Source: Piezodorus guildinii
Lineage: Eukaryota > Arthropoda > Insecta > Hemiptera > Pentatomidae
Direction: 5' to 3'
Assembly (NCBI GenBank): GCA_023052935.1
Contig: CM041292.1
Span: forward strand, 177,216,111 to 177,280,110
DNA: 64,000 nucleotides
In this document: positions 1 through 11,633 of the stretch, in pieces
Layout of the letters: each line of letters begins with the position of its first letter
How positions within the stretch are numbered: position 1 is the stretch's first letter
Notes under the pieces: generated by a model
The model's input: the letters and a program-made list of their open reading frames with translations, nothing else
Told to the model about the DNA's origin: nothing
Databases searched by the model: none
Translations under genes and position numbers: made by a program

Positions 1-755
1 ACCTCGAGATCCCCAGATACACCACTGTATACCGTACAGCAATAGTCGAAATGGAGAAATATTAGAGAGGTAACGAGGAGTTTTTGGGTTTCATGCGGGA
101 ATAGGTGACGGAGAGAATATAGTCGCTTCAAGCTTGAAAAAGTACGACGAGAGATTTTGGAAATATGAAGGTGGGAGTGAACAAAAACAAAAGGATCCCT
201 TTCTAAAAGAGTTCCGGAGACCTTCGGAGAGAGAGATAGTTCACCATGAGAGGCCTCGGGGATCTCGGATCTCGCGGGACTGTGTCCAGTAGAAGAAGGA
301 GCCGTCTAGAAGAACTCGGTGTTGGTAATAGTGAATTGTCCATGATGGCTGAGAATATAACATTGGACTGTCTGGGGATTATTCATCACCAATATGGATA
401 TTAGTTGGGTTAAGATTTCTACCTAACCTCATTTATTTACTTGTATTTATGTTTTTCTTTATTCGTCTTATCTTTTTGCTTAAGTTTTGTCATTGATTCT
501 TTGATACTGTTGGTCCTCCTTTAGGAGGAAATTTTCAATTTTTTTTTGCATGGATTTCGCTTTGGATTATAAACTATATTACATATTAAAAGGTATAACA
601 TAGAAAGCTATTGATAAAGAAAGTAAATGTATGGTAACCTTATAACTTTTAGGTCAATATCACATGTCATCAAGATAGATATGTGTGATAGGAACCCAAT
701 ACAGTTGGGCAGCACTGTTTTGTTTGATTGTAATTTTGATTAAATAATGCATTTC
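1..755. other. Unassigned sequence, purine-rich at 150-310
   Basis: No convincing gene. Positions 150-310 are rich in G and A on the + strand and every frame is interrupted by stops; it may be a relic of coding sequence. From about 420 on it is ordinary AT-rich DNA. The 69-codon minus-strand frame at 660-869 runs through the LINE fragment beginning near 760 and is not a gene. Confidence 0.4.
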
Positions 756-759
756 TCTC

Positions 760-985
760 TGAATCGACATTGAGCGAGTTTGCTTTATAAACTCGGTAAA
801 TTCTTTCCTGTTACATATTCTCATAATCCAGTCCCACCTCACTGGTTGATCCTTCAAAGTAAACCACAATAGTTCCTATTCATCCCTTTTTACTCAGTCT
901 GCTGGTGTTCCTCAAGGCAGCATCGTAGGACCCATCCTTTACACAGTCTGTACAGTTGATATTCCAACCTATCCTAACTAACACA
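760..985 (+). mobile_element. Jockey-like LINE (family J1) fragment, ORF2 RT region
   Basis: Positions 780-980 resemble the ORF2 RT region of the two long elements in this window (copies A and B): a degraded stretch corresponding to LLYKLRKF..., then a match to the codons around the RT motif AGVPQGSILGP at 898-935, then VYTADIP. The piece is truncated at both ends and its first 60 bases are uncertain. No A-tail or target duplication was seen, so it is a decayed fragment. Confidence 0.75.
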
Positions 986-1079
986 TTCATTGGTTTCTCA
1001 TGAAGTTAAAAGGTGTGAATGAAAACAATAAGGTTAAAAAAAAAAGTTTTTATTAATCCTATTTATCAAAAATACTTCG

Positions 1080-1230
1080 CACTGCCTCTTCCATTCTCGA
1101 TGATTACTCGTCGGATAGGAATTAAACCTCGACCGGGCTAAGGCTATATAAGGAAGGAGACGAAGTTAATTGACTTCAACTGTCACGTGTAATTGAGTGA
1201 GGGATTACTTTCACGATTGTAGCCCGAGAC
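1080..1230 (+). promoter_or_regulatory. Possible TATA-type promoter or LTR relic
   Basis: A TATA-like CTATATAAGG lies at about 1144-1153 after moderately GC-rich sequence, and an E-box-like CACGTG is at 1184-1189. A 68-codon frame at 1197-1403 has no recognisable similarity. This could be a host promoter, the promoter of a lost LTR element, or chance. Nothing downstream supports a gene. Confidence 0.2.
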
Positions 1231-1504
1231 GAGCAAAAAGAGGAACTAGCGAATTGGCGTACATTATTAGGGCCATTCATTATTCTGATTTATCTTCTGA
1301 TTCTTCTTCTAAAATAGATTTATGCCTCCTTGTGTATGCTGCCTACTATCAATGTCATCCTCTGTCGGGGTTTGGTCAATTGCTTGTACATTTTTTGTTA
1401 TGATTTAGACTACTAGGATCTTCATCAATTTTGCACAACAATTTCATTTTACAATCAATCAATCAACGCATTTTGAAATGAAAATACAATAATAAATTTT
1501 ATTC

Positions 1505-1981
1505 TGCAACAAAATAGTCCTCTATAAATAACGAAAACGCTGCAAATTATTACACCATGTTAAGTATATTAGGGTATAACTGTTTATGATGCTGTTCATA
1601 CCTATAAATCAATATGAAAACAAAGAATAATTCAGAGAAAAATGGAATATCACCGCTGCTAATTTCAAAACGCAATATCTTTGCTAGTTCTGAACCAATT
1701 TCAATAATTTTTTTAATAAATTTTTAGGAATATACCAATAAACTTTTTTTTATCTTTTTTTTGTCGTCCTTTAGTGATTCTAAGACTCTATACATGATTT
1801 TCTGTACCTTCAAAAATAACTGAGTTATGGAAGTATTTATGACTAAAATTTTAATTCTCTTCTTTTCTTTATAATAATTATTCACGTTTTTTGGTTAAAA
1901 ACACTAATACATTTTTTCTCTATCTTCTAAAATAACGGAGCTACAAGCATATATATATATAGCCAAGATTTTAATGTTTTT
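1505..1981 (-). repeat. Unknown interspersed repeat R2
   Basis: On the minus strand this matches 28735-29213 plus 30106-30310, 32814-33230 and 50690-51000. Shared landmarks include TTAGCAGCGGTGATATTCCA and a run reading AACTCAGTTATTTTTGAA. No open frame or terminal structure is visible, so the class is unknown. An R1 copy begins immediately after it at 1982. Confidence 0.65.
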
Positions 1982-2843
1982 ACTTTCACTTAATGTGTAT
2001 AGTAAGAGAAAGTATTGCGATCGTGAACATTTTCGAATTCCAGTTTTCAACGAAAATATACGTCCCCTGATACCAAGTCCCGCAAAAAGGTCTGTGTATG
2101 TGTAGTAACTCCCGAGCAGAAACGAAAAGTCATATGAAACTAAAATTTCATATTTAAGACAACTATACGCCCGAGATGTTACAAAATCTTTTTCATCAAA
2201 ATCACCTTACCAGAAGAGCCACATTACACCATGCACTTTGCACCTTTTTACGATTTTCTCAAAACCGGTTACGACGACTTTGTTAAAACTCGCTATATCG
2301 ATGTGAAATTCAATAGGCTTTAATATCATGTAGGTTTTATTTTAATTAAAATATTCTGGCAAGGCTTAATTGCCGATATTTTAAATTTTCTTCTACTAAA
2401 GTACCTTTAATTTTGTTGATTCTAAAAAAATAATTTTATTATCTTGTTACCACTGATGAAAAACAGGTAAATACAAAAATTGAATGAATTCGATAGCCAA
2501 CTAAGGGAAAAAACTGAAAAAATATATTTTTTAATGCAATTATTTGTTTTTGAACATAAGAACTGTAAAATACATGTATGGAGCACCGTTTGAAAGTTAA
2601 ACATTTAAGAAAAAATATTATCTTATACACAAGCTTTTAAAAGTTAATAGAGCCGATAAAACTAACTGATTATTTTATATAATAATATAATAGATTTTTT
2701 AATAAAACGCATATTTCTATAGAAATTCCATATAATTAATTATTTAATGGTTTCACTCATTTTTATCTCTTACTGTACTTGAAAATTCTTTAATCGATTT
2801 TAAAAACGGAGGTAAGCGAAAGTCGTGTGTTGCCCGCACCAGA
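1982..2843 (+). mobile_element. R1 Helentron-like non-autonomous element, near full length
   Basis: It starts with ACTTTCACTT after a T-run and ends in GGTAAGCGAAAGT, then CGTGTGTTGCCCGCACCAGA, then T. The 5' terminal repeat and its complement set about 22 bases inside the 3' end define the family. Internal landmarks shared with other copies are TATACGCCCGAGATGTTAC and AAATTTCATATTTAAGACAA. Non-coding. Confidence 0.8.
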
Positions 2844-3298
2844 TGATTTTTTATCGCCCTCAAATGTTTTTATTTATCTTCAAAAATACCCAATTTATCA
2901 CTAAAAATTTTTATCTTATTCTTAAAAAATAACTGACTTATTGAATCAAATCACTTTTAATCGGCCGCCATTTTAAAAATAACCAGCTGATATTAACGTC
3001 TAGGTTAAACCCTTTTTTTATGGTATCATATAAATAATAATTTTTTTTTTTTGTCGATTGCAAAGATTCATTATTGAAAGTAATACACCAAAATGCACAA
3101 AATAAGTGATAATTGTTTGTTACTTCAATACTAATTGTTTGTTCATTTCCTTCAATATAGAAATCGATCAGATTTCGTAACAATGACTATTATATATATA
3201 TATAGCTTTAATTATTAGATTGTAAAATAAGTTCGTGTCGTTTTTCAATATTTCAATTTAATCCTCTCTGTGTTTATAAGTGCATGTTTACTTAGGTT
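2844..3298. other. Unassigned AT-rich sequence
   Basis: Nothing recognised. The 81-codon minus-strand frame at 2938-3183 is low in complexity and has no known motif. Confidence 0.4.
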
Positions 3299-3309
3299 TA
3301 ATAATGTTT

Positions 3310-3607
3310 CTTCTTCTTCTTCCAGTGGCGCGACAGGCCGTGTAGGCCCTGGGCCTCGCGGTGTAAACTCCTGGGAGTTTACACTCACATTTCACGATGC
3401 AATTTTTAGTGTAGGGTCATCACTCCCTACGACTAATTTTGTGAGTGACCACCCTTTGGCTGACGGGTCTCACATACCCGGGAGAGAGGCTGTGAGTGAA
3501 TCCCCATTTTTTTACATCCTTATAAAAGCCCCGCCGGGACTGGTATTCGAACTCAGAACCTGTAGCATGAGAGACTAGCGCGCTAGCCACTCAGCCACGG
3601 GCTCCCC
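3310..3607 (-). mobile_element. tRNA-derived SINE, family II, full length
   Basis: On the minus strand it begins GGGGAGCCCGTGGCTGAGTG, an A-box-like TGGCTGAGTGG, followed by a B-box-like GAGTTCGAATACC, then a non-tRNA body and a (GAA)n tail at 3310-3332. The 11-bp duplication TAATAATGTTT lies at 3299-3309 and 3608-3618. The 102-codon + strand frame through it (3270-3578) is spurious. Confidence 0.9.
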
Positions 3608-3618
3608 TAATAATGTTT

Positions 3619-4691
3619 ACATATTCTAAAAAAGAATTAGTTAAGGTACTTTTACGCATCAGTTTCAACCGAGATTTCTAATAATAAATACCACTTAAAG
3701 TATTTTGCTTGCACAAAATTGAAGAGAAAAAAAAATCATCTTCGTCATTTAATAATTTTCTATTTCCGAAAAAAAAAAAATCTCTTCACAAACGGTTAAC
3801 AAAGTTTGCAGTGTATATGGCGATGATGCTTTAAGAGAAAGTACCGTGAGATATTGAAATTTTGACTTGAGAGACGAAAAGCGCTCGGGTCTTTCTTCAA
3901 CTGATGATGGCGGTAATTTAAAAAAATTACCTAAAAGATGGAAACACTTAATAGATAAAAATAGGTCGTGTATAATGGATTGAAAATATCGACAAGAATC
4001 TGAAGGTTTTATTGAAATCACCAGTAAAAAATGCTACGAACTTTTTACAAATTGTTATACAATAAAAAGCCATAGTTACATCGATTCCTGTCCTTCCCTC
4101 AGAGGCGCTGAATTCTCACAACTGTTCGGTTTTGCGGGTACTGTATAACCTGCATCTTGGTCTATTGTAACCACTAAAATGGTATGAACATATAAATTCT
4201 AAGCATTAACACCAGAAACTACTTCATTAACTTTTTTCCAAATGTTGCAAATAAAAAGCGATACAGAAACATTACCTACATTTGATGATTGACCTTGTCT
4301 TATAGACAGGCACAAATAAAGATTTCAAGAAAAACAAGTGTGATAAGAAATAAAAAATATTTTTCTGAGTTTTAAACATAAAATTTAAATTGAACGTAGA
4401 TATAATATAAGGAAAATGGGTGGTGTCATTAAAGCACTCTAAGCTTCAAATCTTTAAAAATATCTTGAGCCATTATCAACTATTCATAAAATAGATATCT
4501 ATCAAACTACATTGCACTAATTGCATCAAATATAATATAGTAAGTACTCACGTAAGAGCTGGATCATTATTTGTAAATAGTAGACAAGTTAACTCACCTA
4601 AAAATAAGTAAAATAAAAGTTGATATATTATGAAAATAACGGTACTTTATCAATATTAATCCTAAGCTATTAATTGATCCATTTTATTTTA

Positions 4692-4697
<6 letters not shown>
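3619..4697. other. Unassigned AT-rich sequence
   Basis: No gene, RNA or known repeat recognised. The 90-codon minus-strand frame at 3749-4021 shows no motif. Confidence 0.4.

Positions 4698-4764
<67 letters not shown>
4698..4764. repeat. (TA)n microsatellite
   Basis: About 33 uninterrupted TA units. Confidence 0.98.
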
Positions 4765-4767
<3 letters not shown>

Positions 4768-4922
4768 ATATTTTAAACAACATAAATCTATAATTAAATT
4801 ACAGTTCGTCAATTATTTTCTGGTTGTTTATATCATGATGTTTTGTTATGTTGATTTAATCTATTATACTTACAAAAAATATTAATATATTCGGATTTTT
4901 AATTTTAGAATATGTTAGCAAT

Positions 4923-4923
<1 letters not shown>

Positions 4924-4975
<52 letters not shown>

Positions 4976-4984
4976 GTATATATA
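4924..4984. repeat. Poly-A followed by (TA)n
   Basis: A run of about 18 A then about 16 TA units with one CG interruption. It may be the degraded 3' tail of a retroelement, but no body is recognisable upstream. Confidence 0.9.
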
Positions 4985-5304
4985 GTTAGTTAGTTAATAG
5001 TTATTTATATAATGGTGCAATGTGTTAGTGATTTGTTTCTTTAAATTGTAATTTTTTTTTAAAATTTTTATACAAGGTTAAAGATACGTAATAAATTAGA
5101 TAGTAATTGATAAATAAACAAAGCATGATTGAGAAAAGTGTCAAAAATATATCACTAATCACTTAGAACACTTGTAATTGCAATGCCCTACCCTATAGAG
5201 TATTGACAGGAAATTATATCGTTCAAAACAGTTAACAATCATTCTTAGAAAACATTATAAAGTTTGATGCTGTGGGTAAATAAAATATGATCTATTTATT
5301 TTTC

Positions 5305-5307
<3 letters not shown>

Positions 5308-5373
<66 letters not shown>

Positions 5374-5374
5374 T
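5308..5374. repeat. (TA)n(TG)n compound microsatellite
   Basis: About 28 TA units followed by a short TG run. Confidence 0.97.
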
Positions 5375-5845
5375 TAAGGTAACATTAAATAAACATAATT
5401 TGTGTAACAATTTGTATTAATATGTTGCGGTAAATAATAGGAATTTACCTATGTATGTATATTTAAACTACTATTGTCATTAATACTTACAACTAGTAAC
5501 ACCAAATGGGCCAAACTCCAATGCTTGTAATATATATATATATATATATAATAGATAATAAAATATCTGCTATCCAGCTATGAATAATTGATAAGAGGGC
5601 GTATATTATTACAAATAATTTGTCATTTTCGGAGGAATAGAAACAGATTGTTTTACGATACAGATGTAGGCTCATGTTACACCTTGACGAACGACAATAG
5701 AAAATAGATACGTGGCGTCCAGGAAGCATCGACAGGAATAGCAGAGAGGTCGAGGTAGCCGGCGTTCAGGAACTGTCCCAGTGACCTCTCAAAGGAGGGA
5801 TCTTCTCAGGGGGTGCATGACCCCGTCCAGGATACGCCAGGGGAT
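5375..5845. other. Unassigned sequence, locally GC-rich
   Basis: There is a short (TA)n at about 5530-5551. From 5700 to 5845 the sequence becomes clearly richer in G and C and leads into a degenerate tandem repeat. No protein frame recognised. Confidence 0.4.
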
Positions 5846-6020
5846 AGCTGGTTTGTGTGGCAGTGAGATAGTGGGAGAGCTAGCTGTCATGGCAGTGAGA
5901 TAGTTGGCTATTGTGGTAGTGAGAGCTGGCTGTCGTGGCGGTGAGATAGTGGGAGAGTTACCTGTCGTGGCAGTGTGATAGTGAGAGAGCTGGCCGTCGA
6001 GGCAGTGAGAAAGTGGGCTA
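5846..6020. repeat. Degenerate tandem repeat, unit about 30-36 bp
   Basis: Five to six imperfect units of the type CTGTCGTGGCAGTGAGATAG plus a GTGGGAGAGC spacer. Unit length varies, with at least one shortened unit near 5905. It is GC-richer than its surroundings. No continuous open frame runs through it. Confidence 0.8.
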
Positions 6021-6360
6021 CTGGAGTCTTAGAGTAAACAAATTGTAAACCATCGAATTAAACTAATAAAATAACTCAAAAGATAAATTCTAGTAAAAAT
6101 GTACAAAAAAAAAAAAAAAAAAAGAAATGTATGATAAAATGAGAACAGAAAAATAAGATATAATAAAAAAATATGATAAGATTTAAGAGAAACAAAAAAA
6201 AGTAAAAATATAAACTTAAAAAAAGAAAAGGAATGTGCAATTATTCAGAATGTTTGCAAAATAATATATAATTTATCCTTACATCTTTGAAAGATAATCG
6301 TTCCAAATAATATTCGCTCTTTAATGTGCCCATGAAAATAAAAATTAAATAAATAAATAA
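6021..6360. other. A-rich low-complexity stretch
   Basis: Strongly A-rich on the + strand, with a poly-A run near 6104-6123. No feature recognised. Confidence 0.5.
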
Positions 6361-6379
6361 AAGAATCTGTCTCCTTTGT

Positions 6380-6761
6380 TTGTCGATTTTTCCTGAAATT
6401 AGCATCTACTTGGGATTATTTAGGAATTTAATTAATAGCAAATGGCTGAAAAGAGGGGATTTAAGTGTTAAAAGAGTTTGGGAGTCCCAGATATTGGAAG
6501 GAATGGAGTTCTCGAGGGATACGGATCGGATTAAGAACGATCTATGGAAGGCTGTGGATCAATGGGACGTTACATACAGATCAGAAGGCCGCGAGCGGGT
6601 GTTTGCGGGGGGTGAATGAAGGATTTGAAACTAAGGAGATCCGAGATGTAAAACGTACACCGGGATTGTATAACTTGGTAGAGGAAGGATACCAGAAAGC
6701 ACAGCGGAAGGAAGTATTATACTTGCAGTATGAAAAGGATCCTAAAGTTCATAGCTTCTGA
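6380..6761 (+). pseudogene. Possible decayed coding sequence, function unknown
   Basis: Two overlapping + strand frames (79 codons at 6380-6619, 98 codons at 6465-6761) cover a block with higher GC and protein-like composition, ending in a stop at 6759-6761. Charged stretches such as RIKNDLWKAVDQWDVTYRSE in one frame and EEGYQKAQRKEVLYLQYEKD in the other suggest one old reading frame with a frameshift near 6600. I recognise no family; it may be retroelement gag or an old exon. Low confidence that it is a gene. Confidence 0.3.
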
Positions 6762-6851
6762 AGGGAGATCGAAACGTCAAAAAAACAAATTAAGAAGGAG
6801 AAGTAATTATTAAAGACCTAACACCCGATAAATTTTAGAAAAAAAATTACA

Positions 6852-6852
6852 A

Positions 6853-6925
<73 letters not shown>
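6852..6925. repeat. (CA)n(TA)n compound microsatellite
   Basis: About 10 CA units then about 26 TA units, directly abutting the tail of a SINE-II copy. Confidence 0.97.
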
Positions 6926-6926
<1 letters not shown>

Positions 6927-6928
<2 letters not shown>

Positions 6929-7192
6929 CTTCTAGTGGCGCGACAGGCCTTGTAGGCCCTGGGCCTCGCGGTGTAATCTCCTGGGAGATCACACTAACGT
7001 TTATCGATGTATTTTGTAGTGTAGGGTCATCACTCCCTACGCCTACTTTTGTGAGTGGCCACCATTTGATTGAAGGGTCTCACATACCAGGGGAAGAGGC
7101 CGTGAGTGAATCCTCATTTAATTACACTCTTTTAAAAGCCCCGCCGGGACTGGGACTAGCGCGCTAGCCACTCAACCACGAGCTCCCCTTAT
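6927..7192 (-). mobile_element. tRNA-derived SINE, family II, B box deleted
   Basis: The same body as the 3310-3607 copy. At the tRNA-like end the sequence passes directly from the GGGACT-type junction to the A-box flank, so about 30 bp including the B box is missing. It should therefore be unable to drive Pol III transcription. Confidence 0.85.
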
Positions 7193-7361
7193 AATTATTA
7201 AGGCTCCCCTTAATAAACTAAATATAATTTTAAAGCAATGATAAACACATCGTTTTTAAACTTTCCTTTACGGGAAACGATAGTAATTATTCCCATTGTG
7301 TGCCCCAAGTAAAAAATGGGAGCAGTATTTGGCATTTATTACATTAATAATCACAATATTA

Positions 7362-7645
7362 CTGTTTTCCTGGTTCTGGGATCGAATTCAAGCTGTTGCA
7401 GGGTAGTTATCTATTCTGGGAATTCAGCCGTGAGCAAAACTAGAGTAAGAAGACGAACTTTATGGGGTCCAGTCAGCATCTATAAAGTAGGTACCCAAAA
7501 AGTGGAAGAAACTCCAGACATCTCTACTTGATCTAATCCTAATAACCACCTTGCACGGTCGTTGGCCAATAAACAGTACGAATCTCTCTATGTAATGGAC
7601 CCAATACCCTTCATGGGTTGTAGAGTACAGTTTTTTATGTTAAAC
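7362..7645 (+). mobile_element. tRNA-derived SINE, family III, diverged, 5' head partly lost
   Basis: It aligns with the intact family III copy at 32496-32813. Shared blocks include CTATAAAGTAGGTACC, TTGCACGGTCGTTGGCC, ACGAATCTCT and the end CTTCATGGGTTGTAG plus T-tail. The B-box area is recognisable as TTCTGGGATCGAATTC; the A box is not. Confidence 0.8.
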
Positions 7646-8055
7646 AACATTCTGTAAGTAGTGGGCATACACATGATTAATCATATTTAATAATCAATGG
7701 TATTTCAAAGAAGCCGTCAAAAAAAGATAGTAAGATAAGAATGGCGGCGACTTCAAAGGAAAATAATTATCTCTGCGGTTGACCGGGATATGATGTCAGA
7801 AACAAAGGAGGCTCCACCAAGTTGGGCTGGTAGGGCTCTAATTGGTTCGGTAATGAGATCACAATGTTTAATTGAATACCATCTCTCTATGATGTCATGG
7901 CGTACTATCCTCTGTCTATTCCATGCCTATGACGGTTATATGACATAACTCTCAACAACTATTTCATTAAATGAACCGTCCATTCTTGAACGGCTAACGA
8001 AGTTATCAAAAACTTCGATAAAGAAATTATAAAAATAAAAAAAATGTTAGTTTCT
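7646..8055. other. Unassigned sequence
   Basis: No gene, repeat or RNA recognised. Confidence 0.4.
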
Positions 8056-8345
8056 TAAGCGATTTAAGGTCAATTTTTGCTACTGTGGCTAATCTGAGGG
8101 CACTACAGTAGGAGTCCTAAAATTTTGCCTATCCAGGTTTAATTAGAATAGTGATCTTACATCTATAGATGGGATGTACCTGACATCGCACAGGACCACC
8201 ATTTCACGCCCGGTATGGAAGGACCAAGTATTCATTACAACCTTAGACAAATCCTAGGGTTTTCTGGCTGGGTCGAACCCGCGACGTTTGGCATTGAAGG
8301 CTTTTAGGATTGTTCCAATATCATAGGTGAAATTCCCTCGACCAT
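8056..8345 (-). mobile_element. tRNA-derived SINE, family I, diverged
   Basis: Family I landmarks on the minus strand: CCTGGATAGGCAAAATTT, AGGACTCCTACTGTAG and a remnant of the tRNA-like head ending in GGTTCGACCC-type sequence near 8270. It has small internal insertions and lacks the full A-box region. Confidence 0.75.
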
Positions 8346-8947
8346 TCCTTCACCCCACATAAAAAAATATCTGGTGCACGCAACATACGACTTTCACTTA
8401 CCACCGTTGTTAATATCAATATAAGAACTTTGAAATACATTTAAAGATACAAATAAATTGTTAAAGAATTAATCATTCTGAATTTCAATAAAAAAAATGT
8501 GTTTTATTAAATAATCTATTATATTAGTATCTACAACAATCAGTTAGTTTTATTGGCTTTTCATCACTCTCCATTAACCTTTAAAATTCCGTGTATTAGA
8601 TAACATTTTTTATGAAATCATAAGCTGTCCAGCGGTATATTATACATCTATATTGTTATTCTTGTGTTCAAAAACACAAAAATTGCATTAAAAAATATGT
8701 TTGCATTTTTCTATTTCAGTTTATCGAAATCGCTCAACTTGCATATTTATCCGTTATTTATCAATGCTAATAAGATAATGTTTAATTATTTTTTTTAATC
8801 CACAAAATTTTTTTTTTTTTTAACATATTTATTGATATTTACAACTGTATTAAATAAAAATACATCAAGTAAATGTGATGGTAATATATAAAACTGTCAT
8901 GAAATACATGTAGAGACACTACCCAGTGGCAGCACTCTAAAAACACT

Positions 8948-11633
8948 CTAAACTAGAAGGTCCCGTGGCCATCTTCTTTTCAGACGCCTCGGAGGATTAT
9001 CAGGGATTGAAGATGAAGCAAGGACTGAAACTAATGGATTGTAGTGGGAATGGAGCTTTTCATGGAAGGAATGGTACCTGGTTCGGGCTAAGTCAGCAAC
9101 ATATGGAATATTAAGGTCTTTATGAATGAGTGTGTTTGTGACAAAATAAGGAGCATTGAGGATTTTCCGAAGGATTTTGGATTGTAAGGACTGGATACGA
9201 GAGGAATTCGATGGTTTAGTAGAGCCCCATAGCTCTACTCCGTAAGTCCATATCGGTCTTATGATGGTCATATAAATGAGTCTTTTGTAATTAAGTGGAA
9301 GTTTGGAGCGTTTGTCCAGTAAGTGTTGAAGTAGTCGAAAACGTCGGGCAGTTTCTTGTCGTTTAAGTCTTGTATGGGGGTTCCAAGTTAGACGTTTGTC
9401 AAGGTGGAGTCCTAGGTATCGAATCTGTTCAACAGGGGCTAGTGGAGTGTCATTAAAGGATACTGTAGGGCAGGAAGTCATTGGTTTACGACGAAGGGTA
9501 AAGGTTATCTGGTGGGATTTGTTAGAATTAATTTTAATCCTCCAATTCTGGCACCATACTTCAAGGTCTCGGATGTGGGATTGAAGAGTGTGGGAGGCAG
9601 TAACTGGATCATTATCTACTGATAGCACACACGTGTCATCAGCATAGGTAGAAAGGAATGTGTTAGGATGGGTTGGGATATCAGCTGTATAGACTGTATA
9701 AAGTACAGGTCCTAGGATGCTGCCTTGAGGAACACCAGCAGATTGAGAAAACAGGGAGGAATAGGAACGATTGTGATTTATTTTGAAAGATCTATCAGCG
9801 AGGTAGGACTGGATAATAAGAAAATAGGTAGGAGGGGGAATAGACGGAGCTTGTAAAGCAATCCAGGGTGCCAGACTCGGTCAAAGGCCTGTTCTACATC
9901 GAGAAAGGCTCCCGTGCAGTACAATCCGCGCTCCAACGCAGAGGAGACAACATCAACCACACGATGACATTGCTGGATAGTGGAGTGAGATGTACGGAAA
10001 CCGAATTGATGATCTGGAATAATATGATGGGAATCAAGGATTGGATATATACGTTTCAGAAGGAGTTTTTCTAGAATTTTACCCATTATACATAAAAGAG
10101 AAATGGGACGGTAGGAAGATGGATTTTCAGGTGACTTTTTGGGTTTAGGGATCATTTTTACTATGGACAATTTCCAGGAGGCAGGAAAATAAGTAGTACG
10201 GAGTACGGCATTATAGATGTAGGTAAGGAATAGAATGGCTTTTTGAGGGAGATGTAGGAAGTGATTAAGTCATGGCCAGGAGCTTTTCGGGCAGGTAATC
10301 TGTGAATGATATTGGATATTTCGGAAGGATGGAATGCTTTAGGTGGAAGGGTCATTGGGAGGGGAATAGTTAGGTCTTCTTCTATCATTTTAAGGTGATT
10401 GGGGTTAAGGATATCTGGATGTGGAGTATAAGTATTGTAAAGATGTTGTCCGAATATCTGAGCTTTCTCTTCGTCAGTTCTTGTCCAGATTTGGTTTTCA
10501 GTCAAGAGTGGATGGTTACAGTCTTTGAACTTAAGTAGTTTTTTTGTGGTTGTCCATAATGATTTGTCTGTTGTAGTAAGGTTTTCAGTAAATCTGAGTA
10601 AATTTTGAATTTTGTATGTTTTTATTTCCGACTTGAGTTTGTTAGTTAGTTTGGTATAATAAGTTTTGTCAGTTGGGTATCGAGTCTTATGCCACTTCGA
10701 TCTCGCTCTGCGCTTTTCCTTTATTAAGAATCGAATGTGCTGTGGCAGATCTGTATGTTGAGTGTCATTAATGTTGGTGGTCTTTGTGTTGTCAATTATA
10801 CTACAAGTTATGGAGTCAGTCAGTTTTTTAACAGCTGTATCAATATCATTGTTTGTCTTGGGTGGAGTGTTCAAGTCCAATTTGCTTTCCAGGTCAAGTC
10901 GAAATATGTCCCAGTTTACTCGTCCATTGATCAATGTAGGTGGAAGGGGTTGAGGAACAAAACTGGAATGTAAGGAAAGCAAAACCGGGCTATGATCTGA
11001 TGAAAGGTCGTTCAGTGATCTGATTGTGGTTTGGGAGGAGGAAATTTGTGAGGTGATAAATATGTCCAGGATATCAGGTTTTTTTTTTAAGGATGTCGGC
11101 CAATACGTGGGATTCATAGGTGAGAGGACAGTATAGCTATGGGAAATAGAGACACTAGAAAGGAGATTACCTCGGGAGTTGGAAGTGCGGCAACCCCACC
11201 GTTGGTGTTTAGCATTATAGTCTCCTCCAGCGATAAAGCGCGGTCCGAGGGATCGAAACAGGGTTTCAAGTTGGTTATAGGAAAGGGAAACACCAGGAGG
11301 ACAATATACAGCTGAGAGGGTGAGATGAAAAGGACGAGTTGGAATGGTCACTGAGGTTGATTGTATGGCGTCAGTTGGAGTAGAAGGAATAAGGGAATGA
11401 GGCAAGGATTTATGGATAAGGATGCATGACCCGGCATGGGAAGTGTTGTCTGGGTGGTCCGATCTATATGTGGTGTAGTCACGTATGTAAAAACGTGTTC
11501 GTTGTGTAAAGTGCGTTTCAGTCAAGAGAGCTACGTCAATATGGTTGTCATGGAGGAAAATGTCCAGTTCGTCACGGTGGTTGAGTAGGCCGTTAGCGTT
11601 CCACAAAAGGATGGCTAGGGGCTTTACACTCAT
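8948..11633 (-). pseudogene. ORF2 of LINE copy A: endonuclease-reverse transcriptase, two frameshifts
   Basis: It begins at an ATG (11633) overlapping the ORF1 stop as ATGA. The first 490 codons (to 10161) hold the APE-type endonuclease with WNANGL, LLTETHF, AVYCPPG, GGDYNAKHQRWGC, DILDIF and SSDHS, plus the linker up to the RT finger motif LPARKAPGHD. Against copy B, about 10 bp is missing near 10250-10262. The frame is then picked up at about 10170-9778 (YRPISLL, HQFGFR, FLDVEQAFDRVWH). One base is missing near 9835-9850, and the last part (about 9780-8948) holds SAGVPQGSILGP, YADD and the conserved C-terminus ending RRWPRDLLV. Both breaks would destroy the RT, so the copy is dead in cis. 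There is no RNase H, as expected for the Jockey clade. Confidence 0.95.

Noticed and set aside
3270..3578. 102-codon + strand frame
   Set aside because: It runs through a SINE family II copy read backwards; similar frames at 25025-25207 and 36354-36653 are the same effect.
8370..8400. R1 as an ordinary TIR MITE with ACTTTCACTTACC ends
   Set aside because: One inverted repeat is terminal, but the other is consistently followed by about 22 conserved bases up to CCAGA. The ends are therefore asymmetric and no target duplication is seen.
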